From contig DATKSK010000001.1 of assembly GCA_035531755.1 (NCBI GenBank), positions 1 to 64,000 of the forward strand: 64,000 bases of DNA. The letters are read 5' to 3'. Source of the stretch: Acidimicrobiales bacterium. GTDB taxonomy: Bacteria > Actinomycetota > Acidimicrobiia > Acidimicrobiales > UBA8190. A program made the position numbers and the translations under genes. Shown piece by piece: positions 51,838 to 59,399 of this stretch. Position 1 is the first letter of the stretch. Each line of letters opens with the position of its first letter. The notes beneath the pieces were generated by a model. That model made no database searches. It worked only from the letters and a program-made list of their open reading frames with translations, and had not been told where the DNA came from.

Positions 51838-52815
51838 ATGCCAGCAGGTGCGTTGGGCGCGAGCGCCCCGGTGCGGATCATCCCCGAGGGTGAGGTGGCC
51901 TTCGGTATCCAGCTGCCGGTGCAGTCGCAGTCGACGATCTACGTCGAGGACTGGGAGCACGCCGCCGGCCCGGCCGAGCTGGCCCGCGTGGCCCGCCAGG
52001 CCGAGGACAGCGGGTTCTTCTACGTGGCGGTGTGCGACCACACGGCCATCCCTCGCCGCCTGGCGCCGGCCATGAGCACCACCTGGTACGACACCATCGC
52101 CACGCTGGGCTGGTTGGCGGGCGTGACCACGCGGGTGCGGCTCATGTCGCACGTCTACATCGCCGCCCAGCGCCATCCACTGCGAGCCGCCAAGGAGTTC
52201 GCCACGCTCGACGTGCTCTCAGGCGGGCGCCTCGTGATCGGTGTCGGCGCCGGGCACGTGAACGAGGAGTTCGACGTGATGGGCCCGCCCTTCGAGGAGC
52301 GCGGCGCAGCCCTCGACGAGGCCATCGACGCCCTCGCCCTGGCGCTGACCGAGGAATTCCCCACGTTGCCGGGCCCGCGCTGGCCGGCGAGCGATCTGAG
52401 CGTGTCGCCCCGGCCGGTGCAGCGGCCACGGCCGCCGATCTGGGTGGGCGGCTCGAGTCGCGCCGCGCTACGGCGGGCCGCACGTCGCGGCGACGGCTGG
52501 CTCCCGCAGACCGTGCGGCGCAGCGACATGCGTGACCAGGTGAGCCAGCTCCTCGACATGCGCCAGGAGATGCGAGGGGGCGCGCCCATCGAGATCGGCG
52601 CCCTGGCGGGCACGTTCCACGTCGGCGAGCCCGCGCGCGAATTGCCGCGGGGCACCGTGTCGGGGAGCCCCGACCGCATCGCCGAGAACCTGGCGGAACT
52701 GGTCGACATGGGCGTGTCGCATGTCCAGATGCGGTTCCCGAACCGTTCCCTCGACGAGCTGTGCGACCAGATGGCCGCCTTCGGCGAGCAGGTGGGGCCC
52801 CTCCTGCGCCGCTGA
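51838..52815 (+). CDS. LLM-class F420-dependent oxidoreductase
   Basis: 325 residues, ATG behind GGGAGG. Bacterial-luciferase-like barrel: VAFGIQLPVQSQSTIY, SGFFYVAVCDHTAIP, RLMSHVYIAAQRHPL, EFATLDVLSGGRLVIGVGAG and PPIWVGGSSRAALRRAARRG. This subgroup uses F420 in actinobacteria. It may oxidise or reduce a pathway intermediate in the operon behind the amidohydrolase and two FadE genes. An N-terminal extension through the QYRVE repeat is possible. Confidence 0.9.
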   Translation: MPAGALGASAPVRIIPEGEVAFGIQLPVQSQSTIYVEDWEHAAGPAELARVARQAEDSGFFYVAVCDHTAIPRRLAPAMSTTWYDTIATLGWLAGVTTRVRLMSHVYIAAQRHPLRAAKEFATLDVLSGGRLVIGVGAGHVNEEFDVMGPPFEERGAALDEAIDALALALTEEFPTLPGPRWPASDLSVSPRPVQRPRPPIWVGGSSRAALRRAARRGDGWLPQTVRRSDMRDQVSQLLDMRQEMRGGAPIEIGALAGTFHVGEPARELPRGTVSGSPDRIAENLAELVDMGVSHVQMRFPNRSLDELCDQMAAFGEQVGPLLRR

Positions 52816-52851
52816 CGGCGGCCGCGGTCGCCCGAAAGGCTGCCCGGCCGA

Positions 52852-52865
52852 CGGGAACGTTCCCG
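52852..52865. promoter_or_regulatory. 14-bp perfect palindrome
   Basis: CGGGAACGTTCCCG is its own reverse complement and lies in the gap between the LLM gene and the SIMPL-domain gene, 85 bases before the latter's start. It has no T-run. Operator of unknown regulator is the best guess. Confidence 0.4.
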
Positions 52866-52949
52866 ACGACCCGACCGTCTGAACCGGTGTTGGTGCCCTG
52901 AGACGCGTCACCGGAGACGGGGCGCTCGATCGTGGAGGTGTCGGCGGGG

Positions 52950-53720
52950 ATGCAGCAGCGATCGGCGTACGTGGTCGGAGCCGTGGGGATCGTGGTGGCG
53001 TTGGCGGTCGGAGGCGTGGCACTCGGGTTATCGGCCTCGGGACAGGCGGCTACCGCGCCGGGATCGTGCGGGGGTTCTGCACCCAAGCTCACCGTGCAGG
53101 GCACCGGCGAGGCGTCGGCGACGCCCGACCTCCTGACACTCTCCATCGGCATCGACGTGACCGACGGCAGCGCCCAGGCGGCCCTGGCCGACGACAACGC
53201 CAAGGCCGCCGCCGTCACCGGCGCGCTCGAGCACGGCGGCGTAGCCGACAAGGACATCCAGACCACGGACGTGTCGATCCAGCCGCATTACAGCCTGACC
53301 GGCACCATCACCGGCTATGAGATGACCAACACCTTGACGGCCAAGCTGCGCACGTTCTCGACGTCGGGCGCCGTCGTGGACGCGGTGACGGCGGCCGCCG
53401 GGAACGCCGCCAGGATCGACTCGCTCACGTTCTCGATCGAAGACCCCCGCGTCATCGAGGACAGGGCCCGGACCGACGCCGTGCACCAGGCCGTCAGCCA
53501 TGCCCGCTCGATGGCCAGCGCTGCCGGCCAGCACCTCGGCCCGGTGTGTTCGCTCACGGACGACACGTCGTCGGGGATCTCCGCCAACCTCCGGGAAGGG
53601 TTCGCGTCGTCGGTGGCCGCGGTGCCGAGCATGGTGCCGCTGCAGGCGGGCACCCAGCAGATCTCGGCACAGATCACCCTGATCTACGAGATCACCAACC
53701 AGATCCAGCGCGGGTCGTGA
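52950..53720 (+). CDS. SIMPL-domain (DUF541) exported protein
   Basis: 256 residues from ATG 52950 with GGAGG 11 bases upstream; GTG 52932 is an alternative. A membrane anchor or signal at residues 5-28 precedes the SIMPL domain: LTVQGTGEASATPDLLTLSI, VADKDIQTTDVSIQPHYS, YEMTNTLTAKLRTF, SLTFSIEDPRVIEDRARTDA. Family members are periplasmic or surface proteins linked to oxidative stress. Last chromosomal-type gene before the mobile patch. Confidence 0.88.
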   Translation: MQQRSAYVVGAVGIVVALAVGGVALGLSASGQAATAPGSCGGSAPKLTVQGTGEASATPDLLTLSIGIDVTDGSAQAALADDNAKAAAVTGALEHGGVADKDIQTTDVSIQPHYSLTGTITGYEMTNTLTAKLRTFSTSGAVVDAVTAAAGNAARIDSLTFSIEDPRVIEDRARTDAVHQAVSHARSMASAAGQHLGPVCSLTDDTSSGISANLREGFASSVAAVPSMVPLQAGTQQISAQITLIYEITNQIQRGS

Positions 53721-53850
53721 TCTCGAAGAAGCTGCTCGGATAGGGTTTTCCGGTCGGGCTGGTGGGTCCGTCGCCGTCGACGGCCCGAGGCCGGCAGAGC
53801 CGGGTGCGAGGTGCGCCGGGTGCTGGCGGCCGCCGGGGCACTGGTCGGCC

Positions 53851-54174
53851 ACCACGTCGATCACCAGCGGACATGACATCCGTACCGTGGCCAACCGGCT
53901 CGGCCACGCCAACCCGGCTATGACGCTGCAGGCGTATGCCCACGCGGTGGGGTCTGCCGACGGCGCGGTGGTCGAGAGGCTGGGGATGTCCTCGACGGCG
54001 ATGGGGATGACACCCCGACGGCCGCCGCCGCTGGCGGAGGTGACGGCGTCACACCCGATGGACCTCCACATCCCGTGCGAAGGTAGGGAGCGCTCGGAGG
54101 CGGATGATCCCACCCGAGTCGAGGACGAGCAGGCTCAAGAGGTGCGTGTCGCGCTGCTCAGGCGCCGGATCTGA
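53851..54174 (+). pseudogene. C-terminal remnant of a tyrosine recombinase (integrase)
   Basis: In one frame, TTSITSGHDIRTVANRLGHA followed by NPAMTLQAYAHAV is the conserved end of phage-type integrases, with LGHAN (His/Trp box region) and the catalytic Tyr in QAYAH. Upstream the frame loses similarity at once, and no catalytic RxxR part exists before it. It marks the left edge of the mobile patch. Confidence 0.75.
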
Positions 54175-54442
54175 CGCGAGAGTGCTTCGGCACGCGTGAC
54201 CGCCGCCGGTTCAAAGACACCCTCCACGCCCAGCGCGCCCATGCTGACGAGCACGGACATGCCTCCCGTGCGGCCCTCTCTGGGCGTCTCCTGGGTGGGC
54301 TGGACGAGGTCGCCTCTGGACTCTGATCTCTGGGGCCTGACACTTCGACCTGGGGCGCCTGACCGATCAATCTCAGTTGATCTTGAGTGTCGATTGAGGT
54401 AAAGCACATCCTCGACATCAGGCACGACGAGGAGGGCCGGTC

Positions 54443-54805
54443 ATGGCGGGACTAGAGCGCAAGCGGTTCGACAACCCAGATGACACGCGACCGTTTCAAG
54501 GCAAGGGCCACGTCAAGATCGTCAACATCGGTGAGGGGGTCGTGGGCCTCGCCACGTTCGAGTCAGGCTGGAAGTGGTCCGACCACGTGAAGCCCATCGC
54601 CGGGACAGACAGCTGCCAGGCGGCGCACATCGGATACGTGCTGTCGGGTCGTCAGGTTGTCCTGATGGACGACGGCACCCAGCTTGAGATCGGCCCCGGC
54701 GACGTCGTCTCCATTCCCGCTGGGCATGATGGCTGGACCATCGGTGACGAGCCGTGTGTGGTGCTGGACTTCGCCGGGATGGCCACCTACGCCAAGCCCG
54801 ACTGA
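54443..54805 (+). CDS. Cupin-domain protein
   Basis: 120 residues, ATG behind GAGGAGG. Cupin motifs: HIGYVLSGRQVVLMDDGTQL (first strand pair) and GDVVSIPAGHDGWTIGDE (second). Only one obvious His ligand per motif. An N-terminal GLERKRFDNPDDTRPFQGKG precedes the barrel. Stand-alone gene between two recombinase remnants, so perhaps cargo of the older island. Confidence 0.85.
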   Translation: MAGLERKRFDNPDDTRPFQGKGHVKIVNIGEGVVGLATFESGWKWSDHVKPIAGTDSCQAAHIGYVLSGRQVVLMDDGTQLEIGPGDVVSIPAGHDGWTIGDEPCVVLDFAGMATYAKPD

Positions 54806-54894
54806 CCCTGGAGCCGCCCTCGATCCGCAGAGGTCACCGCTCGGGTCGATCCGGCCCCCGAAGTGGCGGCCCGGGATGTGTCGTGGGCGAGCGG

Positions 54895-55014
54895 GTGGAT
54901 TCCCTGGAATGGACGAAGATCCACCATTACGCCAGGACGACGATCGAGTGTCGGGGCCGGTACCTCGACTACTTCATCGCCTTCGCCGGGAGGACGGAGT
55001 CGATGAGGCCAAGC
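54895..55014 (+). pseudogene. Interrupted tyrosine recombinase, N-terminal fragment
   Basis: From GTG 54895 the frame reads VDSLEWTKIHHYARTTIECR then GRYLDYFIAFAGRTESMRPS, the N-terminal arm-binding helix pattern of XerC-like recombinases. It ends exactly at the target duplication of the transposon. The continuation appears at 58391 on the far side. Confidence 0.7.
55007..55014. repeat. Left 8-bp target-site duplication
   Basis: GGCCAAGC immediately left of the transposon end; identical to 58391-58398. Eight bases is the duplication length of the IS1595 family. Confidence 0.95.
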
Positions 55015-55042
55015 GGGGCTGTGTAACTTGACACATACAGCC
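55015..55042 (+). repeat. Left terminal inverted repeat of the transposon
   Basis: 28 bases beginning GGGGCTGTGTAACTTGACAC. It pairs with 58363-58390 with mismatches only at the fifth position and at the base after TGACA. Confidence 0.95.
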
Positions 55043-55133
55043 CCCGGAATAGGCTCCCGTCGGGCCTCTGGGACACCTCATGTGCGTGGCACATCGGGGA
55101 GCCCAGAGAGGCTCAGGCGGGAGGTTCTTGCAG

Positions 55134-56183
55134 ATGGCACAGACTCCAGAGGAAGGCGCCTCCAACGCGCTGGAGTTGTCCTTTAGAAAGCGCGCTTTCG
55201 AGCGGTGGTTGGAGCACGGTTGGTCACCACCGAAAGTCGCCGGTTGGGTGCTGGCGGCCGTGACGGAGGCGGTCCCTCTCTATGGCTACCTGTCCCACCC
55301 GGGAAGGCCTGGAGCCGTCTGGTGGCTTGTGGCGGCTCTGGGTGTTGCCTGTTTCTGGGGTCTGACCGACGCGGCTCGCTGGCGCATTCGCCATGGACGA
55401 CTACACAAGCTCCATGGGTCGCAGCAGAGCGACCTGTTGGCCGAGCGAGGGGCACACGCCGCCACTCGTGAGCTATTGAGCAATGAGCAAGCGGCTCACG
55501 TTGAAGTCCGATCGGCTCTTGAGAAAGAACAGGCGAGGCCCGTCGATAAGCCTCACCGCGATCGCCTCTTTGCTGTCGCTAACAACCTATGGGCGTCGGT
55601 CGATCAGAAGCAGAAATGCAACTATACGGACGGGCGTGGGGATAACGATCCTGTCTATGCGAAGGGAATGATGGAGGGGCATTTTCCGAAGCTTGTACCC
55701 GTATTGGATCGATGGGACTCCCTCATCGAGGACGAGGCGGGTGCCGTTGATCGGCTTTACGACTATGTCGTATCGGAAGTGAGAGATCGTGGGATGAATA
55801 ACAGCCCATGGCTGGGACAAACCATCGTCAATGCCTTTCGTGCCCACATTGCGAGGTGCAGGGTCCACAGTGATTCACCGCTAGGCGAGCCGGATCTCGA
55901 CTTGCAGGACCTACGAGACTCATTCAAACACGAAGGCTGGAATGTCAGCGGGACTGGCTACATGATCTTCAATAGCGTTCAAGCTGGAGAGGATGCCCCC
56001 AGACTGCGTTCGGAGTTCAGCGGACTATTTGCGGCGGTTCGTGATTCTGAGGAGTTCCGCCTGTTGCGACGGGAATGGGCTGCAATGATTTCTTTTCAGA
56101 AAGTCGTCCGACGTGACTTGCAGGCAATCAAGAAACCTGAAGAAGTCTATGGAAGGTGTCAGGCATGCAGCCGAGAGTTTTGA
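55134..56183 (+). CDS. Passenger protein: two membrane helices plus coiled coil and soluble domain
   Basis: 349 residues from ATG 55134 behind a GGGAGG site. VAGWVLAAVTEAVPLYGYL and AVWWLVAALGVACFWGL are two membrane helices near residues 40-90. A charged heptad region follows (LSNEQAAHVEVRSALEKEQA), then a 200-residue soluble part with many Trp/Tyr and a C-terminal CQACSREF that contains a CxxC. Codon use is AT-richer than neighbours. No family recognised. It stops 1 base from the convergent cargo operon. Confidence 0.7.
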   Translation: MAQTPEEGASNALELSFRKRAFERWLEHGWSPPKVAGWVLAAVTEAVPLYGYLSHPGRPGAVWWLVAALGVACFWGLTDAARWRIRHGRLHKLHGSQQSDLLAERGAHAATRELLSNEQAAHVEVRSALEKEQARPVDKPHRDRLFAVANNLWASVDQKQKCNYTDGRGDNDPVYAKGMMEGHFPKLVPVLDRWDSLIEDEAGAVDRLYDYVVSEVRDRGMNNSPWLGQTIVNAFRAHIARCRVHSDSPLGEPDLDLQDLRDSFKHEGWNVSGTGYMIFNSVQAGEDAPRLRSEFSGLFAAVRDSEEFRLLRREWAAMISFQKVVRRDLQAIKKPEEVYGRCQACSREF

Positions 56184-56184
56184 C

Positions 56185-56325
56185 TTACTCCGATTCCTCG
56201 GCGTGTTCGTGTTCGGGTTCGGCCTCCGCGTCCACCAGCAGTTTCACCGCGTCCTCTGGCTCCATGTCGATATTCACCGGTTCGTCGTATCCGGGGAAGG
56301 CGTCGCGGGGTGCCATTGGATTCAT
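56185..56325 (-). CDS. Passenger: 46-residue acidic protein
   Basis: From ATG 56325: MNPMAPRDAFPGYDEPVNID, then MEPEDAVKLLVDAEAEPEHE and a run of acidic residues. It begins 13 bases after the stop of the 226-residue gene. Acidic small proteins at this position can be antitoxins or inhibitors, but there is no direct evidence. Confidence 0.5.
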   Translation of the reverse strand: MNPMAPRDAFPGYDEPVNIDMEPEDAVKLLVDAEAEPEHEHAEESE

Positions 56326-56338
56326 TCTAGGCCTCGTC

Positions 56339-57019
56339 TCACCAGCCGTGGACGGCCTTTTCAGGAACAGCCGGTATGTCATCTCCGGGATCGCTCACGG
56401 CGTAGCCGAGATCGCGCAAGGCCTCGGCGGCAACCTCCTGCCAGTCGCGAACAGTGGCCTTTACCTGCTTCTCCCGCCACCGCCTGCGGCCCGCCTCAAC
56501 GGCTGTCTGCCACGTCCCGAGGCTGTCCACTCCAAGTTCCTCGATTGCGAACTGAATTACGTCCTCAAGGCATGGGCGAAATCGCGACCCGCCAACTGGA
56601 ATGTGCAGCGCAGACATGTCGTGCGCCGATTCATGGCCCGCATGAGCGAGCAACTCGCTCAGAGCACCCCGGTGTGCGTGTATCTGAATGTGAGCCGAGG
56701 GCACGCGCTGCGGCCTACGAACGAACTCAAAGCGGATCATCGGGGTACGGTCCACTGGCGCTGTGAGAACCATATTAGAGGTCTCCACCGCCAACCAGGT
56801 TCCTCGGGAGTCGAGTTCGCAACGCAGCCGGACTTCCAATGTCGCTCTGTGTTCACCGCCGACGAACAAGCGCACGGCCCCGTCAGGGCGGACGAGTACG
56901 CGAGGGCCAGTTACTTGGGCAAATGCCGTTGGAGCCTCTGGGAAGGAGGCTTGCAGAACATCAGTGAGTTCTGCGGCAAACTCCTCGGCCTGTTGGAGCA
57001 GATGCCCGCGACTGTTCAC
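56339..57019 (-). CDS. Passenger: 226-residue protein with HxHxHRGALS motif
   Basis: GTG start 12 bases after the 75-residue gene. Core blocks: VLVRPDGAVRLFVGGEHRAT, HIQIHAHRGALSELLAHAG and LHIPVGGSRFRPCLEDVIQF, then VEAGRRRWREKQVKATVRDW and a helical acid tail. I recognise these blocks as a family found in many actinobacteria beside a short ELTPDELVERR protein, of unknown function. The clustered histidines may bind metal (inference). Confidence 0.75.
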   Translation of the reverse strand: MNSRGHLLQQAEEFAAELTDVLQASFPEAPTAFAQVTGPRVLVRPDGAVRLFVGGEHRATLEVRLRCELDSRGTWLAVETSNMVLTAPVDRTPMIRFEFVRRPQRVPSAHIQIHAHRGALSELLAHAGHESAHDMSALHIPVGGSRFRPCLEDVIQFAIEELGVDSLGTWQTAVEAGRRRWREKQVKATVRDWQEVAAEALRDLGYAVSDPGDDIPAVPEKAVHGW

Positions 57020-57031
57020 GCAAGGGATTAT

Positions 57032-57259
57032 CTAGGCTGCTGCTTCGCCCAAGAGAAAGGCGATGTCCTCAAGTTCTTCCCAGGTTTCCCACTCCTCGCC
57101 GACGAGAGCCGAGGATTCGGCTCTCTGCGTGAATTCTTCGAGGGTCACACCGAGACGAGCAAGGATTGCGCAGCGTCGCTCTACAAGCTCGTCCGGTGTC
57201 AACTCCCGAACCCGAGTACCCGCCACGGGCTCAAGCCTACGATCTCGACGCCCGCTCAT
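57032..57259 (-). CDS. Passenger: 75-residue protein paired with the 226-residue protein
   Basis: ATG 57259: MSGRRDRRLEPVAGTRVREL then TPDELVERRCAILARLGVTL and ALVGEEWETWEELEDIAFLL. Basic N-terminus, helical acidic C-terminus, size and order of a type II TA first gene. It starts 57 bases after the transposase stop and is followed 12 bases on by its partner. Confidence 0.7.
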   Translation of the reverse strand: MSGRRDRRLEPVAGTRVRELTPDELVERRCAILARLGVTLEEFTQRAESSALVGEEWETWEELEDIAFLLGEAAA

Positions 57260-57316
57260 ACAGGTATGGTCGCGAGAGGATATGACGGTGCCTCTGACCA
57301 GGGGCAACAGGCGTTG

Positions 57317-58342
57317 TCAGCCCCCCTTGACCCGCTTGTAGCTGAGCCTGCGGCCATCGGCTCCGTCCACCAGCCGCATCATGCGGCCCCGGTCGCTCAT
57401 GGCGCTGGTGGAGTACCGGAAATCGAACTCCGTCAGGTAGCGCGGCAGGTGCTCGCGGCTGACCTTGTGGTGGGTGCCGTCAATCGATCTCTTCAACTGG
57501 GCGAAGTAGCCCTCGGCGTGGTTGGTCGTGACACCGGTGCTGAGGTTCACGTACTCGTCCTCGCTGTGGTTGACCGTCTTGTGCGCCTTGAACTCCTCCC
57601 CGATCTGGCCGTACCAGCCACCCTCGTCGGTCCACAGTTCGCTACGGGCCATGTCGACCTGCTCGGCGATGACCTTGCGGAGCACCTTGCCGTCCACCGT
57701 GGGGACCACGCGGGAGCGAACCTCACCCGTCCGGGCATTGATGAGCGAAAGAACGGGCGTCTTGGCCGTCAGTTGGTTGGGGCGAGGTGCTCCGGGCACC
57801 ACCGGCACCGGCTCCTCTTTCCGGCCCTCCATCCGAGCACGCGTCTTCTTGTTCATGCGGCTGGGCGTGCCACCGATCCACGTTTCGTCGGCCACGATCG
57901 TGCCTGCCATGAGGAACTGCGGCCCCTTGGCCTTCATCGCCTCACGGAGTCGATGCGCCATGAACCACGCCGTCTTCGGAGCCACGCCGTACTTGCGCTC
58001 GATCTCGCGAGCCGCCATGCCGTTCTTGCTCGACGCCATTTCAAAGATGACGAACAGCCACGTCCGCAAGGGGACCTTGGAGCCGTGGAAGATGGTCCCG
58101 GTCATGGCCGAGAACTGCTTGCGGCAGGACTGGCACTGCCACAGCCGCCGAGCCGACTGAGCGCCGGTCCTGGTGCGCCTGGTCTTCCCGTTCAGGGGCC
58201 GGATGTAGTTGGCCCCCTTGTAGCCACAGTGGGGGCACACGGGCGTCCCAGACGGCCACCGGAGGCCTTCCAGGTACTCGTAGGCGGCCGCCTCGTCGGG
58301 GATCGCCGCTGCCAGGTCCGTAAAGGTGCTCTTACCAGCCAT
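57317..58342 (-). CDS. IS1595-family (ISXO2-like) transposase
   Basis: 341 residues. N-terminal zinc ribbon CPHCGYKGAN and WQCQSCRKQFS, helix-turn-helix AREIERKYGVAPKTAWFMAH, then the DDE-type core: VADETWIGG, ELWTDEGGWY and NHAEGYFAQLKRSIDGTHHK, ending LPRYLTEFDFRYS. All typical for IS1595/ISXO2. It appears intact, so the element may still be mobile. Confidence 0.95.
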   Translation of the reverse strand: MAGKSTFTDLAAAIPDEAAAYEYLEGLRWPSGTPVCPHCGYKGANYIRPLNGKTRRTRTGAQSARRLWQCQSCRKQFSAMTGTIFHGSKVPLRTWLFVIFEMASSKNGMAAREIERKYGVAPKTAWFMAHRLREAMKAKGPQFLMAGTIVADETWIGGTPSRMNKKTRARMEGRKEEPVPVVPGAPRPNQLTAKTPVLSLINARTGEVRSRVVPTVDGKVLRKVIAEQVDMARSELWTDEGGWYGQIGEEFKAHKTVNHSEDEYVNLSTGVTTNHAEGYFAQLKRSIDGTHHKVSREHLPRYLTEFDFRYSTSAMSDRGRMMRLVDGADGRRLSYKRVKGG

Positions 58343-58362
58343 AACGCCATTCTTGCAGGTCA

Positions 58363-58390
58363 GGCTGTATTTGTCAAGTTACACATCCCC
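58363..58390 (-). repeat. Right terminal inverted repeat of the transposon
   Basis: 28 bases; read on the minus strand GGGGATGTGTAACTTGACAA and then ATACAGCC. Partner of 55015-55042. Confidence 0.95.
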
Positions 58391-58398
58391 GGCCAAGC
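58391..58398. repeat. Right 8-bp target-site duplication
   Basis: GGCCAAGC, identical to 55007-55014. Confidence 0.95.
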
Positions 58399-58683
58399 AA
58401 GTGACCCTGGAGCTGCTCCCCTCCTATCAGCTCCTATCAGCACGCCCTGTTCGTGTATCGCAAGCGCGACGGAGAGCCCCTGACCTTCGGCACTCAGGCC
58501 CAGCGCCTCATCCCCGTGGCCCAGGACGTCTCTGTGCCCATTGGGCTGCGAGATCGTGCCGTGCTGGAAGTCTTCTACTCCTGCGGGCTTCGCCGGGGCG
58601 AGCTCATCTCGTTGTGGCTCCGAGACGTCGACTTCGAGCGGGGAACGGTGTTCGTCCGCCGTGGCAAGGGGGCCAGGCCGCGT
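58391..58683 (+). pseudogene. Interrupted tyrosine recombinase, middle fragment
   Basis: Reads [11 protein letters not shown], then after a tandem 10-base duplication (CTCCTATCAG twice, 58424-58443 area) a new frame [20 protein letters not shown] and [20 protein letters not shown], the conserved XerC core with its first catalytic Arg (LRRGEL). It ends at GKGARPR, before the His/Tyr half of the catalytic site, where a TA operon begins in the same frame. Confidence 0.8.
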
Positions 58684-58698
58684 GGGGCCCTGCCCTGC

Positions 58699-58727
58699 AT
58701 GGCATTGTTATGGCATAATGATGGCAT
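58699..58727 (+). promoter_or_regulatory. Three direct ATGGCAT repeats with a leaderless promoter
   Basis: ATGGCAT occurs at 58699, 58710 and 58721, exactly 11 bases apart (one helical turn). CATAAT (58714-58719) can act as the -10 box, putting the transcript start at the antitoxin ATG 58726. This is a likely autoregulatory operator for the TA pair. Confidence 0.65.
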
Positions 58728-58962
58728 GACTCGGGTGAGAGTAAGCACGACGGTTGACGAGGATCTCCTGGGGAATGCGAGACGGCTGCGTTCGCAGCTC
58801 ACCGACGCAGCCCTTTTGGACGAAGCCCTCCGCGCCCTGGTCGCACGGCATAGAGCCACCGAGATCGATGCGGCCTACAGCGTCTACGAGCGACATCCAC
58901 TCGACGAACCCGACGAGTGGGGTGATTTGGCTTCATTTCGCGACTCTGCCGCTGCATCGTGA
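58726..58962 (+). CDS. MazE/VapB-type antitoxin
   Basis: 78 residues from ATG 58726. [20 protein letters not shown] is a ribbon-helix-helix DNA-binding start; [20 protein letters not shown] follows, with a disordered toxin-binding tail ending FRDSAAAS. The same frame is open leftward through the recombinase remnant, so a read-through fusion could exist. Stop overlaps the toxin GTG by 4 bases. Confidence 0.85.
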   Translation: MTRVRVSTTVDEDLLGNARRLRSQLTDAALLDEALRALVARHRATEIDAAYSVYERHPLDEPDEWGDLASFRDSAAAS

Positions 58963-59288
58963 CGCCCCTACCTTCACGAGGGGAGGTGTGGTGGTGCGAG
59001 CCTCCGGACATCGGGCGCCGGCCGGTTGTCGTCCTGTCTCGTGACGCTGCCATCCCGAGGCTTCGTCGAGCCCTCGTTGCTCCATGCACAACGACGATCC
59101 GCGGTCTGCTCAGCGAAGTCGTGCTCGAGCCCGGAGACGATCCAATTCCACGACGATGCGCGATAAACCTCGACTCCGTTGAGAGCGTCTCAGTTGCAGT
59201 AGTCGTCGAACGCCTCGGGCGGCTCAGTGACGCACGAATGAGTGAAGTCTGCGCGGCGCTCGAAGTTGCTGTTGATTGCGCAGGTTGA
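58959..59288 (+). CDS. MazF/PemK-family toxin
   Basis: 109 residues, GTG start. [20 protein letters not shown] is the MazF opening with the conserved Arg-Pro-Val-Val-Val strand; [20 protein letters not shown] and [14 protein letters not shown] follow, matching the sequence-specific mRNA endonuclease fold. Coupled to the antitoxin. Confidence 0.88.
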   Translation: MTPLPSRGEVWWCEPPDIGRRPVVVLSRDAAIPRLRRALVAPCTTTIRGLLSEVVLEPGDDPIPRRCAINLDSVESVSVAVVVERLGRLSDARMSEVCAALEVAVDCAG

Positions 59289-59399
59289 GGTTCACACACG
59301 GCAAATCGCGTCAACCCGAAGCGTATTGTGCTGCCGTTCGAGGGTGCGGTCGAGGAGGCGTGGACCACGGGCGTCCGGGACGTCGTACAGTGACCGGCC

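Larger units (their letters stand above)
55015..58390. mobile_element. IS1595/ISXO2-type transposon with passenger genes
   Basis: A 3,376-bp element bounded by 28-bp inverted repeats (55015-55042 and 58363-58390) that differ at two positions; the inner core TGTGTAACTTGACA is identical. It is flanked by a perfect 8-bp duplication. It contains an IS1595-family transposase (minus strand, at the right end) and four further genes, three in line with the transposase and one convergent. It has inserted into a tyrosine recombinase gene. Base composition is lower in GC than the window average. Confidence 0.95.

Noticed and set aside
54175-54442. Possible IS remnant with TCTCAGTTGATCTTGAG-like inverted sequence
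   Set aside because: Short imperfect symmetry only; no transposase fragment or second end could be found.
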